A stretch of DNA of 64,000 nucleotides from Procambarus clarkii (taxonomy: Eukaryota > Arthropoda > Malacostraca > Decapoda > Cambaridae), in the NCBI RefSeq assembly GCF_040958095.1, contig NC_091208.1, positions 10,807,326 to 10,871,325 of the forward strand, in the 5' to 3' direction. The notes below the pieces were generated by a model, which was not told the origin of the DNA, ran no database searches, and worked only from the letters and a program-made list of their open reading frames with translations. A program made the translations under genes and the position numbers. How positions within the stretch are numbered: position 1 is the stretch's first letter; every line of letters begins with the position of its first letter. Below, one piece after another: positions 10,573-20,930 of this stretch.

Positions 10573-11004
10573 CAGCCTCAAGAACTGAGGTGTGGGTAGC
10601 CGGCGTGGGGGGTCTGGGGCTCCCCCTTCCCCCTCCCGGGGAGGGGGGAGCTGCGCAGACAGTGGCGCAGCGGTGTGAGACGTCACACTAGTTTGACTGT
10701 TTTCGGTTGGGGAGCTCTATCCACTAGTTCGGTTTTTGGTAGCAATTTTAACCAGAATAGGGGTTTGTTTTGAGGCGCTTACCTTTCTGGGTGTCTGTTC
10801 CGGTCGATGGCAGACATAGAATGCTTCCAACCACACGGGAGCTTCTATAGGCCATTGCTCCCCTTGCCTCTCTGAGGGGGCCCGGTTCTGGCCGTGGTCC
10901 CCGGTAGGCCTAAGAACTCCATACACATGACTGATGCCAAAGTCTGACATTAGCATATAAGCCTGGGATAGCTCCGGGGAGCCGACGGGACTCCCCCCAG
11001 AAAA
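10573..11004. repeat. Right inverted terminal repeat of DIRS element
   Basis: Reverse complement of the left ITR (4720-5180), starting CAGCCTCAAGAACTGAGG and ending in CCCCCCAGAAAA at the element edge. It is the 5' end of the element on its coding strand. About 630 bp between it and the first gag frame (9944-10572) show no convincing coding sequence. Confidence 0.88.
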
Positions 11005-11411
11005 TTACTTTTTGTAAATTTCCAGAGCATTAAAATAAAAAAAATAGACCTATACAAAAATGGAAATCTGTTTGAGCCTAAATTAAAGGATGGAAATTAT
11101 TTTCATATTTTTCTTGTGAATAAAATGGTCTCATTTTTTAGTACATTTCAAACTGTTTTCTACTTGCTTCCCTAATGTTTGCAAAAAAGATCAATACAAA
11201 TAAATAGCCGAAACCCAAAATGCCTTACAATAATAATAATTTTTTATAAGAAGGTACAATAGATTTGTGTGATTGCATAATATTTGTATTTTTACAATCT
11301 TTCAAATCCACTAACATGCACCGCATTTGGGTATTAGTGGCTTTATAAGTATGTGTAACTCTTGCCCCTAAAATTGTACATTCCTCTTAAGTTCTTTGTA
11401 CACACACATTC
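11005..11411. other. AT-rich spacer, no gene seen
   Basis: Low-complexity AT-rich DNA with no open frame or recognised repeat between the DIRS end and a SINE. Confidence 0.6.
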
Positions 11412-11592
11412 TTTTTTTTTTTTTGAGATATATACAAGAGTTGTGACATTCTTGTACAGCCACTAGTACACGTAGCATTTCGGGCAGGTCCCTGGAATAC
11501 AATCCCCTGCCGCGAAGAATCGTTTTTTCATCCAAGTACACATTTTACTGTTGCGTTAAACAGAGGCTACAGGAATTGCGAATTCGGAGACT
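11412..11592 (-). mobile_element. SINE-1 copy lacking its tRNA head
   Basis: Reversed copy with the T-run (A-tail), the LINE-like 3' tail and body of the SINE seen at 12003-12270. It jumps from GGAATTGCG directly to CGGAGAC, so most of the tRNA-like head with A and B boxes is deleted while the extreme 5' end remains. Confidence 0.75.
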
Positions 11593-12002
11593 GAAATTCT
11601 TTTGAATAAAAAATATTATTATTATTATTATAATTATGTCGGAGAAATATAATATTTTAAAATATTTCTTAAGAGGTCCAAAATAGGAATCACATTATTA
11701 TTCACATAAATATGCAAAAAAGACATTCAAAACTTTGTTTATTCATACTTTGGTTAAAATACCAAAATATTTGTTTACATATGAATAATTTAATGTTTTT
11801 CTGATAGCTTCCCTTATGCTTGCTTTGTCTATGAGGAGCATCTAACTACTGCACTGAGTTTCCCCTCATGCTTGCTTGCACTATGAGGAGAATCTGGTTT
11901 CATTACTGGCAGCTTCCATGGTGCATGGTCAATGAAGAGCATCAAAATTCAGTAAAAGAACAAAATATTAAAAACTCAATACCTTATGTTGCAGACTTTT
12001 AC

Positions 12003-12270
12003 TTTTTTTTTTTTTTTTTGAGATATATACAAGAGTTGTTACATTCTTGTACAGCCACTAGTACGCGTAGCGTTTCGGGCAGGTCCCTGGAATACGATCC
12101 CCTGCCGCGAAGAATCGTTTTTTCATCCAAGTACACATTTTACTGTTGCGTTAAACAGAGGCTACAGTTAAGGAATTGCGCCCAGTAAATCCTCCCCGGC
12201 CAGGATACGAACCCATGACATAGCGCTCGCAGAACGCCAGGCGAGTGTCTTACCACTACACCACGGAGAC
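12003..12270 (-). mobile_element. SINE-1, full-length tRNA-derived copy
   Basis: Reverse-strand SINE: poly-T (A-tail) at 12003-12019, tail with ATATATACAAGAGTTG, body, and a tRNA-like head ending CCACGGAGAC. On the sense strand the head has an A box (TGGTGTAGTGG) and a near-perfect B box (GGTTCGTATCC). About 268 bp. Pol III would transcribe it, and it would depend on LINE enzymes for movement. Confidence 0.88.
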
Positions 12271-12571
12271 AGCATATCAGTACAGCATATCAGTATCAGC
12301 ATATCAGACAGCATATCCAATGCAAAGGATATTTGTCAAAGAAAACAAAACAAAATACCTTGGTAGGATGTCATTCTGACAAGGTGATAGTTCAATATTT
12401 TCAAGATCAAATGCACTGTTTCCAAAATGTATTTACCTGAGGTCCCACTAACACTTTAGTGGCCTCGATGAAGACAGGAAGCTGGTGGCTTGTCATAGAT
12501 CACCCCCCTCCCTCATTTGTACAGATGAGTAATTGGACTAAATGTAAAATAATGAAGTGCTATGTGCCTTT

Positions 12572-13297
12572 TTATATTTTGACATTCTCTGACTCATCTT
12601 CTACAGTTAAAATGTTCAGCTTGTTACTTGAATGTACCTTACTGTGCCTCTTCATTTGGTGAAGACGATTGAATCTCTTCCCACACTCAGGGCACTCGTG
12701 AGGCTCTTCATTCGTATGCACTAACATGTGCTGTATTATAGTTCTACGTTGTCTAAATCTTTTGCCACACTCAGCACACTCTAAAGGTCTTTCACCTGAA
12801 TGCACAATCCTGTGCCTCTCCATATGGCCAAGACGACTGAATCTCTTCCCACACTCTGGACACTCGTAAGGTTTATCACCTGAATGCACTATTCTATGCT
12901 TATTCATATTTCCAAGATGACTGAATCTTTTCCCACACTCTGGACACTCGTGAGATTTATCTCCACTATGTACCATCCTGTGCTTCTTCATATCTCCAAG
13001 ATGACTGAATCTCTTCCCACACTCTGGACACTGGTGAGGTTGATCACCAGTATGTCCCATTTTGTGCATCTTCATATCTCTAAGCTGTCTGAATCTCTTC
13101 CCACATTCTGGACACTCATGAGGTTTTTCACCGGAATGCACCATCCTGTGAGTTTTCATATTTCCATAATGATTAAATTTTTTCCCACATTCTGGACACT
13201 CATACGGTTTATCACCCGAATGCACCATCCTATGAGTCTTCATATTGTTAAAACGAGTGAATCCCTTCCCACACTCTGGACAGTGGTGAATTTTCAT
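12572..13297 (-). CDS. C2H2 zinc-finger protein, eight tandem fingers
   Basis: A 241-codon uninterrupted frame encoding eight consecutive C2H2 fingers of the form ECPECGKRF...H..H, joined by Kruppel-type linkers (HSGDKPYECPE, HSGEKPHECPE). All eight keep both Cys and both His. A 20-residue acidic tail (NILTVEDESENVKI) follows the last finger. Seven fingers have Met where Leu is usual in the recognition helix (NNMKTH, GNMKTH, RDMKMH); the seventh has Ile. There is no KRAB, SCAN, ZAD or BTB domain in the frame. It may be a whole small gene or the last exon of a longer one: ATAG precedes the ATG and could be a splice acceptor. It probably binds DNA in the nucleus; the target is unknown. This is the only clear non-transposon gene in the window. 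Confidence 0.82.
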   Translation of the reverse strand: MKIHHCPECGKGFTRFNNMKTHRMVHSGDKPYECPECGKKFNHYGNMKTHRMVHSGEKPHECPECGKRFRQLRDMKMHKMGHTGDQPHQCPECGKRFSHLGDMKKHRMVHSGDKSHECPECGKRFSHLGNMNKHRIVHSGDKPYECPECGKRFSRLGHMERHRIVHSGERPLECAECGKRFRQRRTIIQHMLVHTNEEPHECPECGKRFNRLHQMKRHSKVHSSNKLNILTVEDESENVKI

Positions 13298-13334
13298 CTA
13301 TATGACGGGGTGCAGTTTGTCTATGTTTCCTCAG

Positions 13335-13460
13335 GAGACACACAGCACCGCTCCTGTGTCAGGTAAGTCCACTACGGGCTCACCATAGCCTGTGTTACTT
13401 GTCCCGCTCCTGTGCCAGGTAAGTCCACTACGGGCCTATCATAGCCCGTGCTACTTGGAA
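13335..13460. repeat. Two tandem ~60-bp units upstream of the zinc-finger gene
   Basis: Two copies of a unit containing CGCTCCTGTG(T/C)CAGGTAAG and ACTACGGGC...CATAGCC, at about 13347 and 13409. They lie 5' of the zinc-finger frame on its strand. Function unknown; probably part of a dispersed repeat. Confidence 0.6.
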
Positions 13461-13841
13461 CTTCAGAGTAGCTGAATCTATAACAATAACGTCTATGTTT
13501 CCGCCTCTGGATGACTGCACGAGTGGTGATGTTATGAGACGCGTCAATGTTGACGGTTGGATATGATTTGAGGTTTGTTTCTCAGAATTAGACTCAATGT
13601 GAGAACTTTTCCTTCTGTGATGAAGCGTGGACGCTCAACGTTTGTTGTTGTTGTTGTTGAGTTAGGGACGACGACGATCGTGGGACTCAACGTTTGTTAT
13701 TGTTGATCGATAGTATGGAGGAGGACGTTTAAAGTTCCATGTCTATATTAAATTTTCTTCAATAAACTATTTTTGGGCAAACTGATATATTTGAGTATTT
13801 ATTTATTTATTTATTTATTTATTGGGATTAGATTAGATTTG

Positions 13842-13972
13842 ATTCGATTTTTTATTCAGGTAAAGGTATATACATTGAGTTACATACATAATGTTGTATT
13901 TAAAGATAGAGATAGTACATACAATACCTAAATACCTAAAGTAGGCATAGCGTTTCGGGCAAGGTGAGGGAA
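13842..13972 (-). mobile_element. LINE 3'-tail fragment
   Basis: Reversed copy of the LINE 3' tail (TTATTCAGGTAAAGG, GTACATACAATACC, GCGTTTCGGGC), next to a (TTTA)n run at 13797-13825. The same tail occurs at 23600, 26040, 32477, 38797 and 46255. Confidence 0.7.
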
Positions 13973-13991
13973 AAAAAAACACTTGTGAACA

Positions 13992-14069
13992 CTTTTTTTT
14001 TTTTTTTTTTTTTTTTTAGATATATACAAGAGTTGTTACATTCTTGTACAGCCACTAGTACGCGTAGCT
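13992..14069 (-). mobile_element. SINE-1 3' fragment
   Basis: Poly-T followed by AGATATATACAAGAGTTG and CAGCCACTAGTACGCGTAG, then divergence at a G-run. Only the tail of SINE-1 is present. Confidence 0.75.
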
Positions 14070-14540
14070 CCCCGGGGGGGGACTGGTCAAGTCGTATACT
14101 GCAATTTCGGATACCGGGCTAGAAACAACTTCGTTCACTGAGAAGTTTGTACATATAAACCATTCCGTTCGTATATGCGCTGGTTTGTGTTCGCTGTTGT
14201 TCTCGTCTGAATAAATACATGGCACTTGTTCATATAATTAGCGCTTCCATTATTAGAATTATTTATCCATTATTAGAATAACAAGGTGCAAACCATACCC
14301 CCTTACAGTTGAAATCTATTTATTTATATACAAGAAGGCACATTGGGTTGCGAGAGTACATAACATATATTAAGCGGAACATTGTAGCAAGATTTGAGAT
14401 TAAAGGATTTAAGACTAACACGTATTAGGCTCCCCCGAAGGAGGCTATTATTTGTTATGCACCCCATACTCAACCAGTAAGTAGTGGAGCAAAACATAGA
14501 TTACATGGTCATAAAGTCTTAATCAGACTAATTCAAATCA

Positions 14541-15361
14541 ATTTCTTTCTTTATTATGCACCCCATACCCATCCCGTGGGCGGTGGTGTAAAGGATTACA
14601 GAGGCACATAATCGGTGAACCCTCTAGTTCGTTTAGTTAAGCAAATGACAATTTGTGACGCTAGTTACAAAATTATAAATATTATATATACATGTACACA
14701 CTCTCATACATACATGTACATATATATATATACGCATACATATATACATACACATACGTACTTATCTAATCACCTACACAAATACACACATCAATAATCT
14801 TTGTGTCACAAGTGATCAACAAGAGGCTCACAACAGTCACTATACAAGGCACTTTACATCTATGGTGAGTCACACAGTTACTAGTCTTGCTGCACACCCA
14901 CCCAACTGGGCGGCAGCTTTACAGTCATGTGCATGCATTACCTACAGTAAGCAAATTTTGGATACTTCGCTAAGATTTCGGGCAGCACATCATTATGAAT
15001 GAAGTACTTACACATTTCTTGGACACTATTGATGGTGTTATCTCTAAATTCCGCGATTTTTTTCACATTCCATTATATAATGACGCAAAGTAAGCGAATA
15101 GTTCTGCTGACAGAGTTTACATTTAGTCAAATCTACATCAGCAAATGTTACAAACTCCCAGAGGTACTTGTAGCCGAGCCTAAGCCTAGCAGTGGTAACA
15201 TCTAGAAGTCTGCTAACATTATTGGATGACCCATAGACGTGCGGTTCTTCCTGCATAATAGAATGATGATAGATGGAGTAACTGGTGTGAATTTCACTTT
15301 GCCTCAAGTCTCCGAAATTTAGTTGATGTTCCTGGGATATTGCTGCCCTCAGGCTGCTCAA
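14541..15361 (-). mobile_element. 3' end of a LINE with Cys/His C-terminus
   Basis: On the minus strand, 15361-15044 encodes 105 residues ending in a C-terminal segment (ARLRLGYKYLWEF, then CKLCQQNYSLTLRHYIMEC) of the CxxC...H...C type found at the end of some LINE ORF2 proteins. A 3' UTR of about 500 bp follows and ends in a short A/G-rich tail (ATAAAGAAAGAAAT). A second copy of the 3' part lies in opposite orientation at 20848-22867. Clade not assigned. Confidence 0.6.
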
Positions 15362-15503
15362 AGGCAGTCCAAGTTTGTAATCAATTCCCTCTTTACGAGC
15401 AAAAGTCTTGGGCAGCTCATCAGTTCTCAGTGGCTATTTTTACATTATCATTTACAACTAACTTAAGTTAAATAGCAACCAGTAAACAGACTGCTGTTTT
15501 CTA

Positions 15504-15960
15504 ATTCTAGTTCAGGCACTTCCTGGGATAAAATGCGAACATTCCTTGAGGAACTGTGAGGTGCTTATCTGTTTTTCCTCGTAACGGTCCCAAAGCTTCC
15601 ACAAATGTTCCTGTTTCTCTTTATTGCCCTTGCGGCGACTGGACTTTAGCTTTTGATCAGAAACCAGTTGGTATTGCAAGGTTACCAGGGACGCCTCACG
15701 GTACAGTAAGGGGATTAAAATATATAAAGCCAAGTTGTCCCTCACTGCCCTTTGATTCAGACGCTGGTGCCATCCTTCTACGTCATTGTTGGTCCTCACC
15801 AGTCGTCTAAATGCACACCAGTTCCCCAATTCCCACACACTGTTGCACAGCCACGTATTTTTTATGTAATGAGTTAATTGTGTCGTTAAGGGTGGACTGC
15901 TAGCCGACTTTTCTAATTCAGCAAACGCCTTACAATTAAGTAGTACACACGTACCACATA
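15504..15960 (-). pseudogene. MULE-like transposase C-terminal fragment
   Basis: The minus frame contains WCAFRRLVRTNNDVEGWHQR followed by a helical, charged C-terminus (LYREASLVTLQYQL, then RRKGNKEKQ). The TNN-x-EGWH motif is typical of the C-terminal part of MULE-type transposases and the FLYWCH-associated proteins derived from them in arthropods. The upstream DDE core and the start are missing, replaced by a CA repeat near 15965-16000. It is probably a DNA-transposon remnant; a fragment of a domesticated gene is the alternative. Confidence 0.5.
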
Positions 15961-16029
15961 AGTACGTGTGTGTTACACACGTACACACACACACACACAC
16001 ACCTTGTCAAGCACAAGACGAAGCTTGAA

Positions 16030-17160
16030 AAAGTTTAATGGTATGCCAATAGGCTAGTCCCAGGACTAAGAGGCATGAGTTACGAGGACAGGCTGCTAGA
16101 AATGCACCTCATGACACTGGAAGACAGAAGAGTAAGGGGAGACATGATCACTACCAACAAAATTCTCAGAGCAATTGATAGGGTACATAAAAATAAGCTA
16201 TTTAACACGGGTGGTAGGCGAACAAGGGGACACAGGTGGAAACTTAGTACCCAAATGAGCCACTGGGATGTTAGAAAGAACTTCAAGCTGATATTAATAA
16301 AGTTTTCGACTGGGCATCAGAAAATAACATGATGTTTAACAGTGATAAATTCCAGGTACTCAGGTACGGTAAAAATGAGGACCTTAAACATAATACAGAG
16401 TACAAAACACAATCAAATGTACCCATAGTAGGAAAACAGCATGTAAAGGATTTGGGAATAATAATGTCTGACGACCTAACGTTTAAGGAGCATAACCAAG
16501 CAAATATTGCGACAGCCAGAAAAATGATAGGATGGATTACGAGAACTTTCAAATCCAGTGATCCCATCACAATGGTTGTACTCTTCAAGGCACTTGTGTT
16601 GTCCCGTCTTGAGTACTGCTCAGTACTCACTTCCCCCTTCAAAGCAGGAGAGATTGCTGAAATAGAGGGAATACAGAGAACATATACGGCACGCATAGAC
16701 GCAATAAAGCACCTAAATTATTGGGATCGTCTCAAAGCCCTCCAAATGTACTCACTAGAAAGAAGACGAGAGAGATATCAAATAATATACACCTGGAAGA
16801 TACTGGAGGGCCAAGTACCAAATCTACACAGTAAAATAACAACATACTGGAGTGAACGACATGGAAGAAAATGTAGAATAGAACCAATGAAGAGCAGAGG
16901 TGCCATAGGCACAATCAGAGAACACTGTATAAACATCAGAGGTCCGCGGTTGTTCAACGTCCTCCCAGCAAGCATAAGAAATATTGCCGGAACAACCGTG
17001 GACATTTTCAAGAGGAAACTAGATTTATTCCTCCAAGGAGTGCCGGACCAACCGGGCTGTGGTGGGTATGTGGGCCTGCGGGCCGCTCCAAGCAACAGCC
17101 TGGTGGACCAAACTCTCACAAGTCGAGCCTGGCCTCGGGCCGGGCTTGGGGAGTAGAAGA
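16030..17160 (+). pseudogene. CR1-like LINE ORF2 C-terminal region, broken
   Basis: Two joined parts. 16075-16310 encodes a C-terminal segment (RRVRGDMITTNKILRAIDRV, then RTRGHRWKL). 16329-17156 encodes the thumb and C-terminus after the RT catalytic core (DKFQVLRYG, VKDLGIIMSDDLTF, ARKMIGWITRTF, LVLSRLEYCSV, LKALQMYSLERRRERYQIIY), typical of CR1-like non-LTR retrotransposons. The palm with the catalytic DD is absent, so the copy is 5'-truncated and rearranged: the C-terminal part appears before the thumb part. Confidence 0.65.
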
Positions 17161-17189
17161 ACTCCCAGAACCCCATCAACCAGGTATCA

Positions 17190-17395
17190 ACCAGGTATCA
17201 ACTTTTTCAGTGTCAGAGTAGTTAATAGATGGAATGCATTAGGCAGTGATGTGGTGGTGGCTGACTCCATACACAGTTTCAAATACAGATATGATAGAGC
17301 CCAGTAGGCTCAGGAATCTGTACATAAGTTGATTGCCAGTTGAGAGGTGGGACCAAAGAGCCAGAGCTCAACCCCCGCAACAACAACTAGGTGAG
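17190..17395 (+). mobile_element. CR1-like LINE 3' terminus
   Basis: Encodes the last residues of ORF2 (NFFSVRVVNRWNALG) with a stop after RYDRAQ at 17305-17307, then a short 3' end finishing ACAACTAGGTGAGTA next to a (CA)n tract. A closely similar terminus is at 19263-19540. Confidence 0.65.
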
Positions 17396-17480
17396 TATAC
17401 ACACAAACACACACACGCACACACACACACGTACACACACACACGTACACACACACAGACACAAACATACACACACTAAT
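17396..17480. repeat. (CA)n-rich microsatellite
   Basis: Interrupted ACACAC run with GTACACAC and CGCACACAC variants, directly following the LINE terminus. Confidence 0.85.
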
Positions 17481-18236
17481 GCCTCTATTCACCTTGCAGT
17501 AAATTGGAACCTGAAAGTCAGGAAGCTGCTAAAGGCTGCATCTTGGGGATGTGTGTGTGTGTTAGATAAAAATATATGTTGTTTAGATATGATGGAGGAA
17601 AAGAGGCCGAGAGTCGGTACATTAGACAACCGACGCTTAGAAAGGCGGGGTCCAAGAGCTAACAGCTAAATCTTGGAAATAATAAATTAAAATATTTAAT
17701 ACACACACATACATGTTTCACATGAATTTGGCTGTGGGCACACTGAGGACTGATGGCCCCGTCGACGGGGCAGGAAGTCGGCGGTTGATCAAAGGCCTCC
17801 CATATCCTCCACATACCTGAGGATTTTTCCGGCTTAATTTTAACGGAAGTAATGTCTTGGCATTTACGGCTTCAGAGGGTGGGTGAGTCCGTGGGTTTAT
17901 TACACTATGAGTGAAAACAATCGCCTGTTCTCTATTTTATATTGCCGCTTATAGAGCTAGAAGCTGTTGCCTCTTGTGTGCGTTGCACAAAGGGATTAAT
18001 ATCTGGATTAATATCTTTCAATATTTCCAGTATTTTTTAAGGTATCGCTTAAATACCGAAGATACTGTTATTGGACATCGCTTACTTGACAATGTCTCAA
18101 CAACGCAGGCTGAAGATGTGCGTGGCTCCTGCTATTGCAATGATGCTCATTTGCTTTTCAATGATGCGCCTTAGTTGCCACCTCTCTAACTTACCGTTCT
18201 AAATACCCCTTCTCCATCTTCCGCAAACGTTCCCCC

Positions 18237-19232
18237 CCCCTCATACATCTACCCCCTATCCTCCTATCCCCCTGTCCATCTTTGTCCCCCTGTCCCTCAC
18301 TTTGTCCCCTTGCCCACATTTTCTGTCCTCTGTCCCCGATACCTTTCCCCCTGTCCCCCTCTCTGTCCCCTTGTCCCCCCTTTCCATCTCTCTGTCCCCC
18401 TGTCCCTCTCTATCCCATTGTCCCTCTCTCTGTCCCCCTGTTCCTCCTGTTCCTCTCTCTGTCCCCCTGTCACTCTCTGTCCCCCCTGTTCCTCTATGTC
18501 CCCCTGTCACTCTCTGTCCCCCCTGTTCCTCTATGTCCCTTTGTCCATCTCTGTCCCCCTGTCCTTCTCTCTGTCCCCTGTACCTCTCTGTCCCCCTGCC
18601 CACTCTTTCTGTCCGCTGTCCTTCATCTGTCCCCCTCCCTTTCCTCCAGTCCCCCTATCCAACTCTGTCCCCTTGTCCCTGTCTCTGTTCCCCTGTCCCT
18701 ATCTCTGCCCCCTGTCCCTCTCTCTGTCCCCCTGTCCGCCCTTTCTGTCCCTCAGTCCCTGTCCTTCTCTGTCTGTCCCTCCCTCTGTCCCCCTGCCCAC
18801 TCTTTCTATCCCCTGTCTCTCCTCTGTCCCCTCTCTCTTGGTCTCCTGCCCCCCTCTCCTCCCTCTGTCCCCCGGTCCCCTCTCTGACCCTGTCCCTCTG
18901 TCTCTGTCCCTGTCCCCCTCTCTGTCCCTGTCCCACTGCCCCCCCTCTGTTCCCCCGTCCCTCCTCTGGCCCTGTCCTTCTGTCCCTCTGCTCCTGTCCC
19001 TGTCCCTCTGTCTCTGCCTCTCCTCGTTTCTGCCATTCTCTGTGTCAGCCTATCTCTCTGTCTCTTTCCTCGCTCTATCTCTGTCATTCTCTCACTGACT
19101 TTGCATATCCTTATCTATCCGTCTCTGTGTCTAACATTCTCTCCCTGACTCTGTCTATATCTATTTCTCTGTCTCGATCTTCATCTCTTTCTCTTTCTCT
19201 CCTCTCTCTCTCTCTCTCTCTCTCCTTACATA
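18237..19232. repeat. ~1-kb polypyrimidine minisatellite
   Basis: Almost pure C/T on the plus strand, built from variants of CTGTCCCCCTGTCCCTCTCT, ending in (TC)n at about 19200-19224. It creates open frames on both strands (Ser/Pro/Leu-rich on plus, Gly/Arg/Thr on minus) that are by-products. The strand asymmetry makes triplex (H-DNA) formation possible. Confidence 0.9.
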
Positions 19233-19560
19233 CATAAATACATACATACATACATACATTTATTTAACACATGTGGTATACGCACAAGGGGACACAGGTG
19301 GAAGCTGAGTACCCAAATGAGCCACAGAGAGATTATAGAAAGAACTTTTCAGTGTCAGGGTAGTTAATAAATGGAATGCATTAGGCAGTAATGTGGTGGA
19401 GGCTGACTCCATACACAGGTTCAAATGTAGATATGACAGAGCCCAGTAGGCTCAGGAATCTGTACATCAGTTGATTGACGGTTGAGAGGCGGGACCAAAG
19501 AGCCAAAGTTCAACCCCCGCAACCACAACTAGGTTAGTACATACATACATACATAAGATA
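19233..19560 (+). mobile_element. CR1-like LINE 3' terminus flanked by (CATA)n
   Basis: 19263-19540 repeats the LINE end at 16205-16280 plus 17195-17395, fused without the thumb insert: RTRGH region, then FFSVRVVNKWNALG, stop, and the AACTAGGTTAGTAC end. It is bounded by TACATACA microsatellite on both sides. Confidence 0.65.
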
Positions 19561-20057
19561 TAAAACAGTGGAGGATTCCCAGGTAGAACAATCAACCACA
19601 ATGCCCATTACCCCTTTACCCTGCTGTCCTTAGCTACACAACTATACAAGAGTCATTAACACGTGTAATGGCTGATCCCCCATCACGATAGCATGAAGAC
19701 CAATTGCCTGACCCGCAGTCCGTCTTGCTCCTCAAATAATTTTCGGGTTAACGTGAAAACGTCTCTCGAGTTTATCTCTCTAATGTTGTTTTCCCATCTT
19801 TCATTTTATCAGCTTAGTGCCTTTATTATGCCCCAATTACTCATCCATTGAGCGGTAGTTAAACTGAACCCAAATTTAAAAAAAGTTCCTTTTGCTAAGC
19901 AAGCTACAGTCTTGATAAGTCAGATATATTGTTTGTTAACACATTTCTCAACAATGAACAGTCAGTTTTATCAAGCTAACATATCCTAACACAACGAGTG
20001 AGAGTATTAACTGGTCTAATTATTTTATTAGACCAGTATATATTATTAGATTATACT

Positions 20058-20060
<3 letters not shown>

Positions 20061-20112
<52 letters not shown>
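20061..20112. repeat. (AT)n microsatellite, left flank of MITE
   Basis: Uninterrupted AT dinucleotides immediately before GTCGTACCTAG. Confidence 0.9.
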
Positions 20113-20115
<3 letters not shown>

Positions 20116-20497
20116 GTACCTAGTAGCCAGAACTCACTTTTTGGCCTACTATTCAAGGCCCGATTTGCCTAATAAGCCAAGTTTTCCTGAATTAATATAT
20201 TTTTTCTAATTTTTTTCTTATGAAATGATAAAGCTACCCATTTCATTATGTATGAGGTCACTTTTTTTTATTGGAGTTAAAATTAACGTAGATATATGAC
20301 CGAACCTAACCAACCCTACCTAACCTAACCTAACCTATCTTTATAGGTTAGGTTTGGTTAGGTAGCCGAAAAAGTTAGGTTAGGTTAGGTTAGGTAGGTT
20401 AGGTAGTCGAAAAACAATTAATTCATGAAAACTTGGCTTATTAGGCAAATCGGGCCTTGCATAGTAGGCTGAGAAGTGAGTTCTGGCTACTAGGTAC

Positions 20498-20500
<3 letters not shown>
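20113..20500. mobile_element. MITE with ~80-bp terminal inverted repeats and telomere-like core
   Basis: 388-bp unit beginning GTCGTACCTAGTAGCCAG and ending with its reverse complement. The outer ~80 bp on each side pair with a few mismatches. The centre holds CCTAACCTAACC runs and, inverted, TTAGGTTAGG runs. The element sits inside (AT)n on both sides, so a TA-type duplication cannot be resolved. It has no coding capacity. Confidence 0.8.

Positions 20501-20571
<71 letters not shown>
20501..20571. repeat. (AT)n microsatellite, right flank of MITE
   Basis: About 70 bp of AT dinucleotides after the MITE end. Confidence 0.9.
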
Positions 20572-20574
<3 letters not shown>

Positions 20575-20930
20575 CCTGTTCATTACAACTATTTAACACT
20601 GGGAAGGGATCAGGATAAGGATTTGGGATGGGATGGAGAGGAATGGTGCCAAACCACATGGACGGCGGTCGGGGATTGAACGCCTAGGACTGCTACTGTG
20701 CATTTAAATTACTAACTTACCTGAGAGTCTATATCCCTACATGTCAATGTTTGTGTATACTGGTATTGTGAGGAACATACAGAAGATATGGGTAGCTGAA
20801 CACCACAAAATGCTGATGGACAACTTTATTAAAGTTGCATAATGAAATGTGTAAGTACTTCATTCATAATGATGTGCTGGCCGAAATCTTAGCGAAGTAT
20901 CCAAAATTTGCTTACTGTAGGTAATGCATG

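Larger units (their letters stand above)
4720..11004 (-). mobile_element. DIRS1-like tyrosine-recombinase retrotransposon
   Basis: A GC-rich 6.3-kb unit in AT-rich surroundings. On the minus strand the order is: inverted repeat, gag, RT, RNase H, methyltransferase-like segment, tyrosine recombinase, internal complementary region (ICR), inverted repeat. The outer ITRs are 4720-5180 and 10573-11004. The ICR at 5227-5320 joins sequence complementary to both outer ends, the hallmark of DIRS1-type elements, which are thought to integrate as recombinase-inserted circles. No target duplication is visible, as expected for this group. Several frameshifts show the copy is not functional as it stands. 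DIRS1-like elements are common in decapods, which supports the host assignment. Confidence 0.92.

Noticed and set aside
18282-19237. Long Ser/Pro/Leu and Gly/Arg/Thr-rich frames
   Set aside because: By-products of the polypyrimidine tract; no domain and no start context.
20285-20410. A telomere or internal telomere fusion
   Set aside because: The TTAGG/CCTAA runs are short, inverted to each other and enclosed within a MITE.
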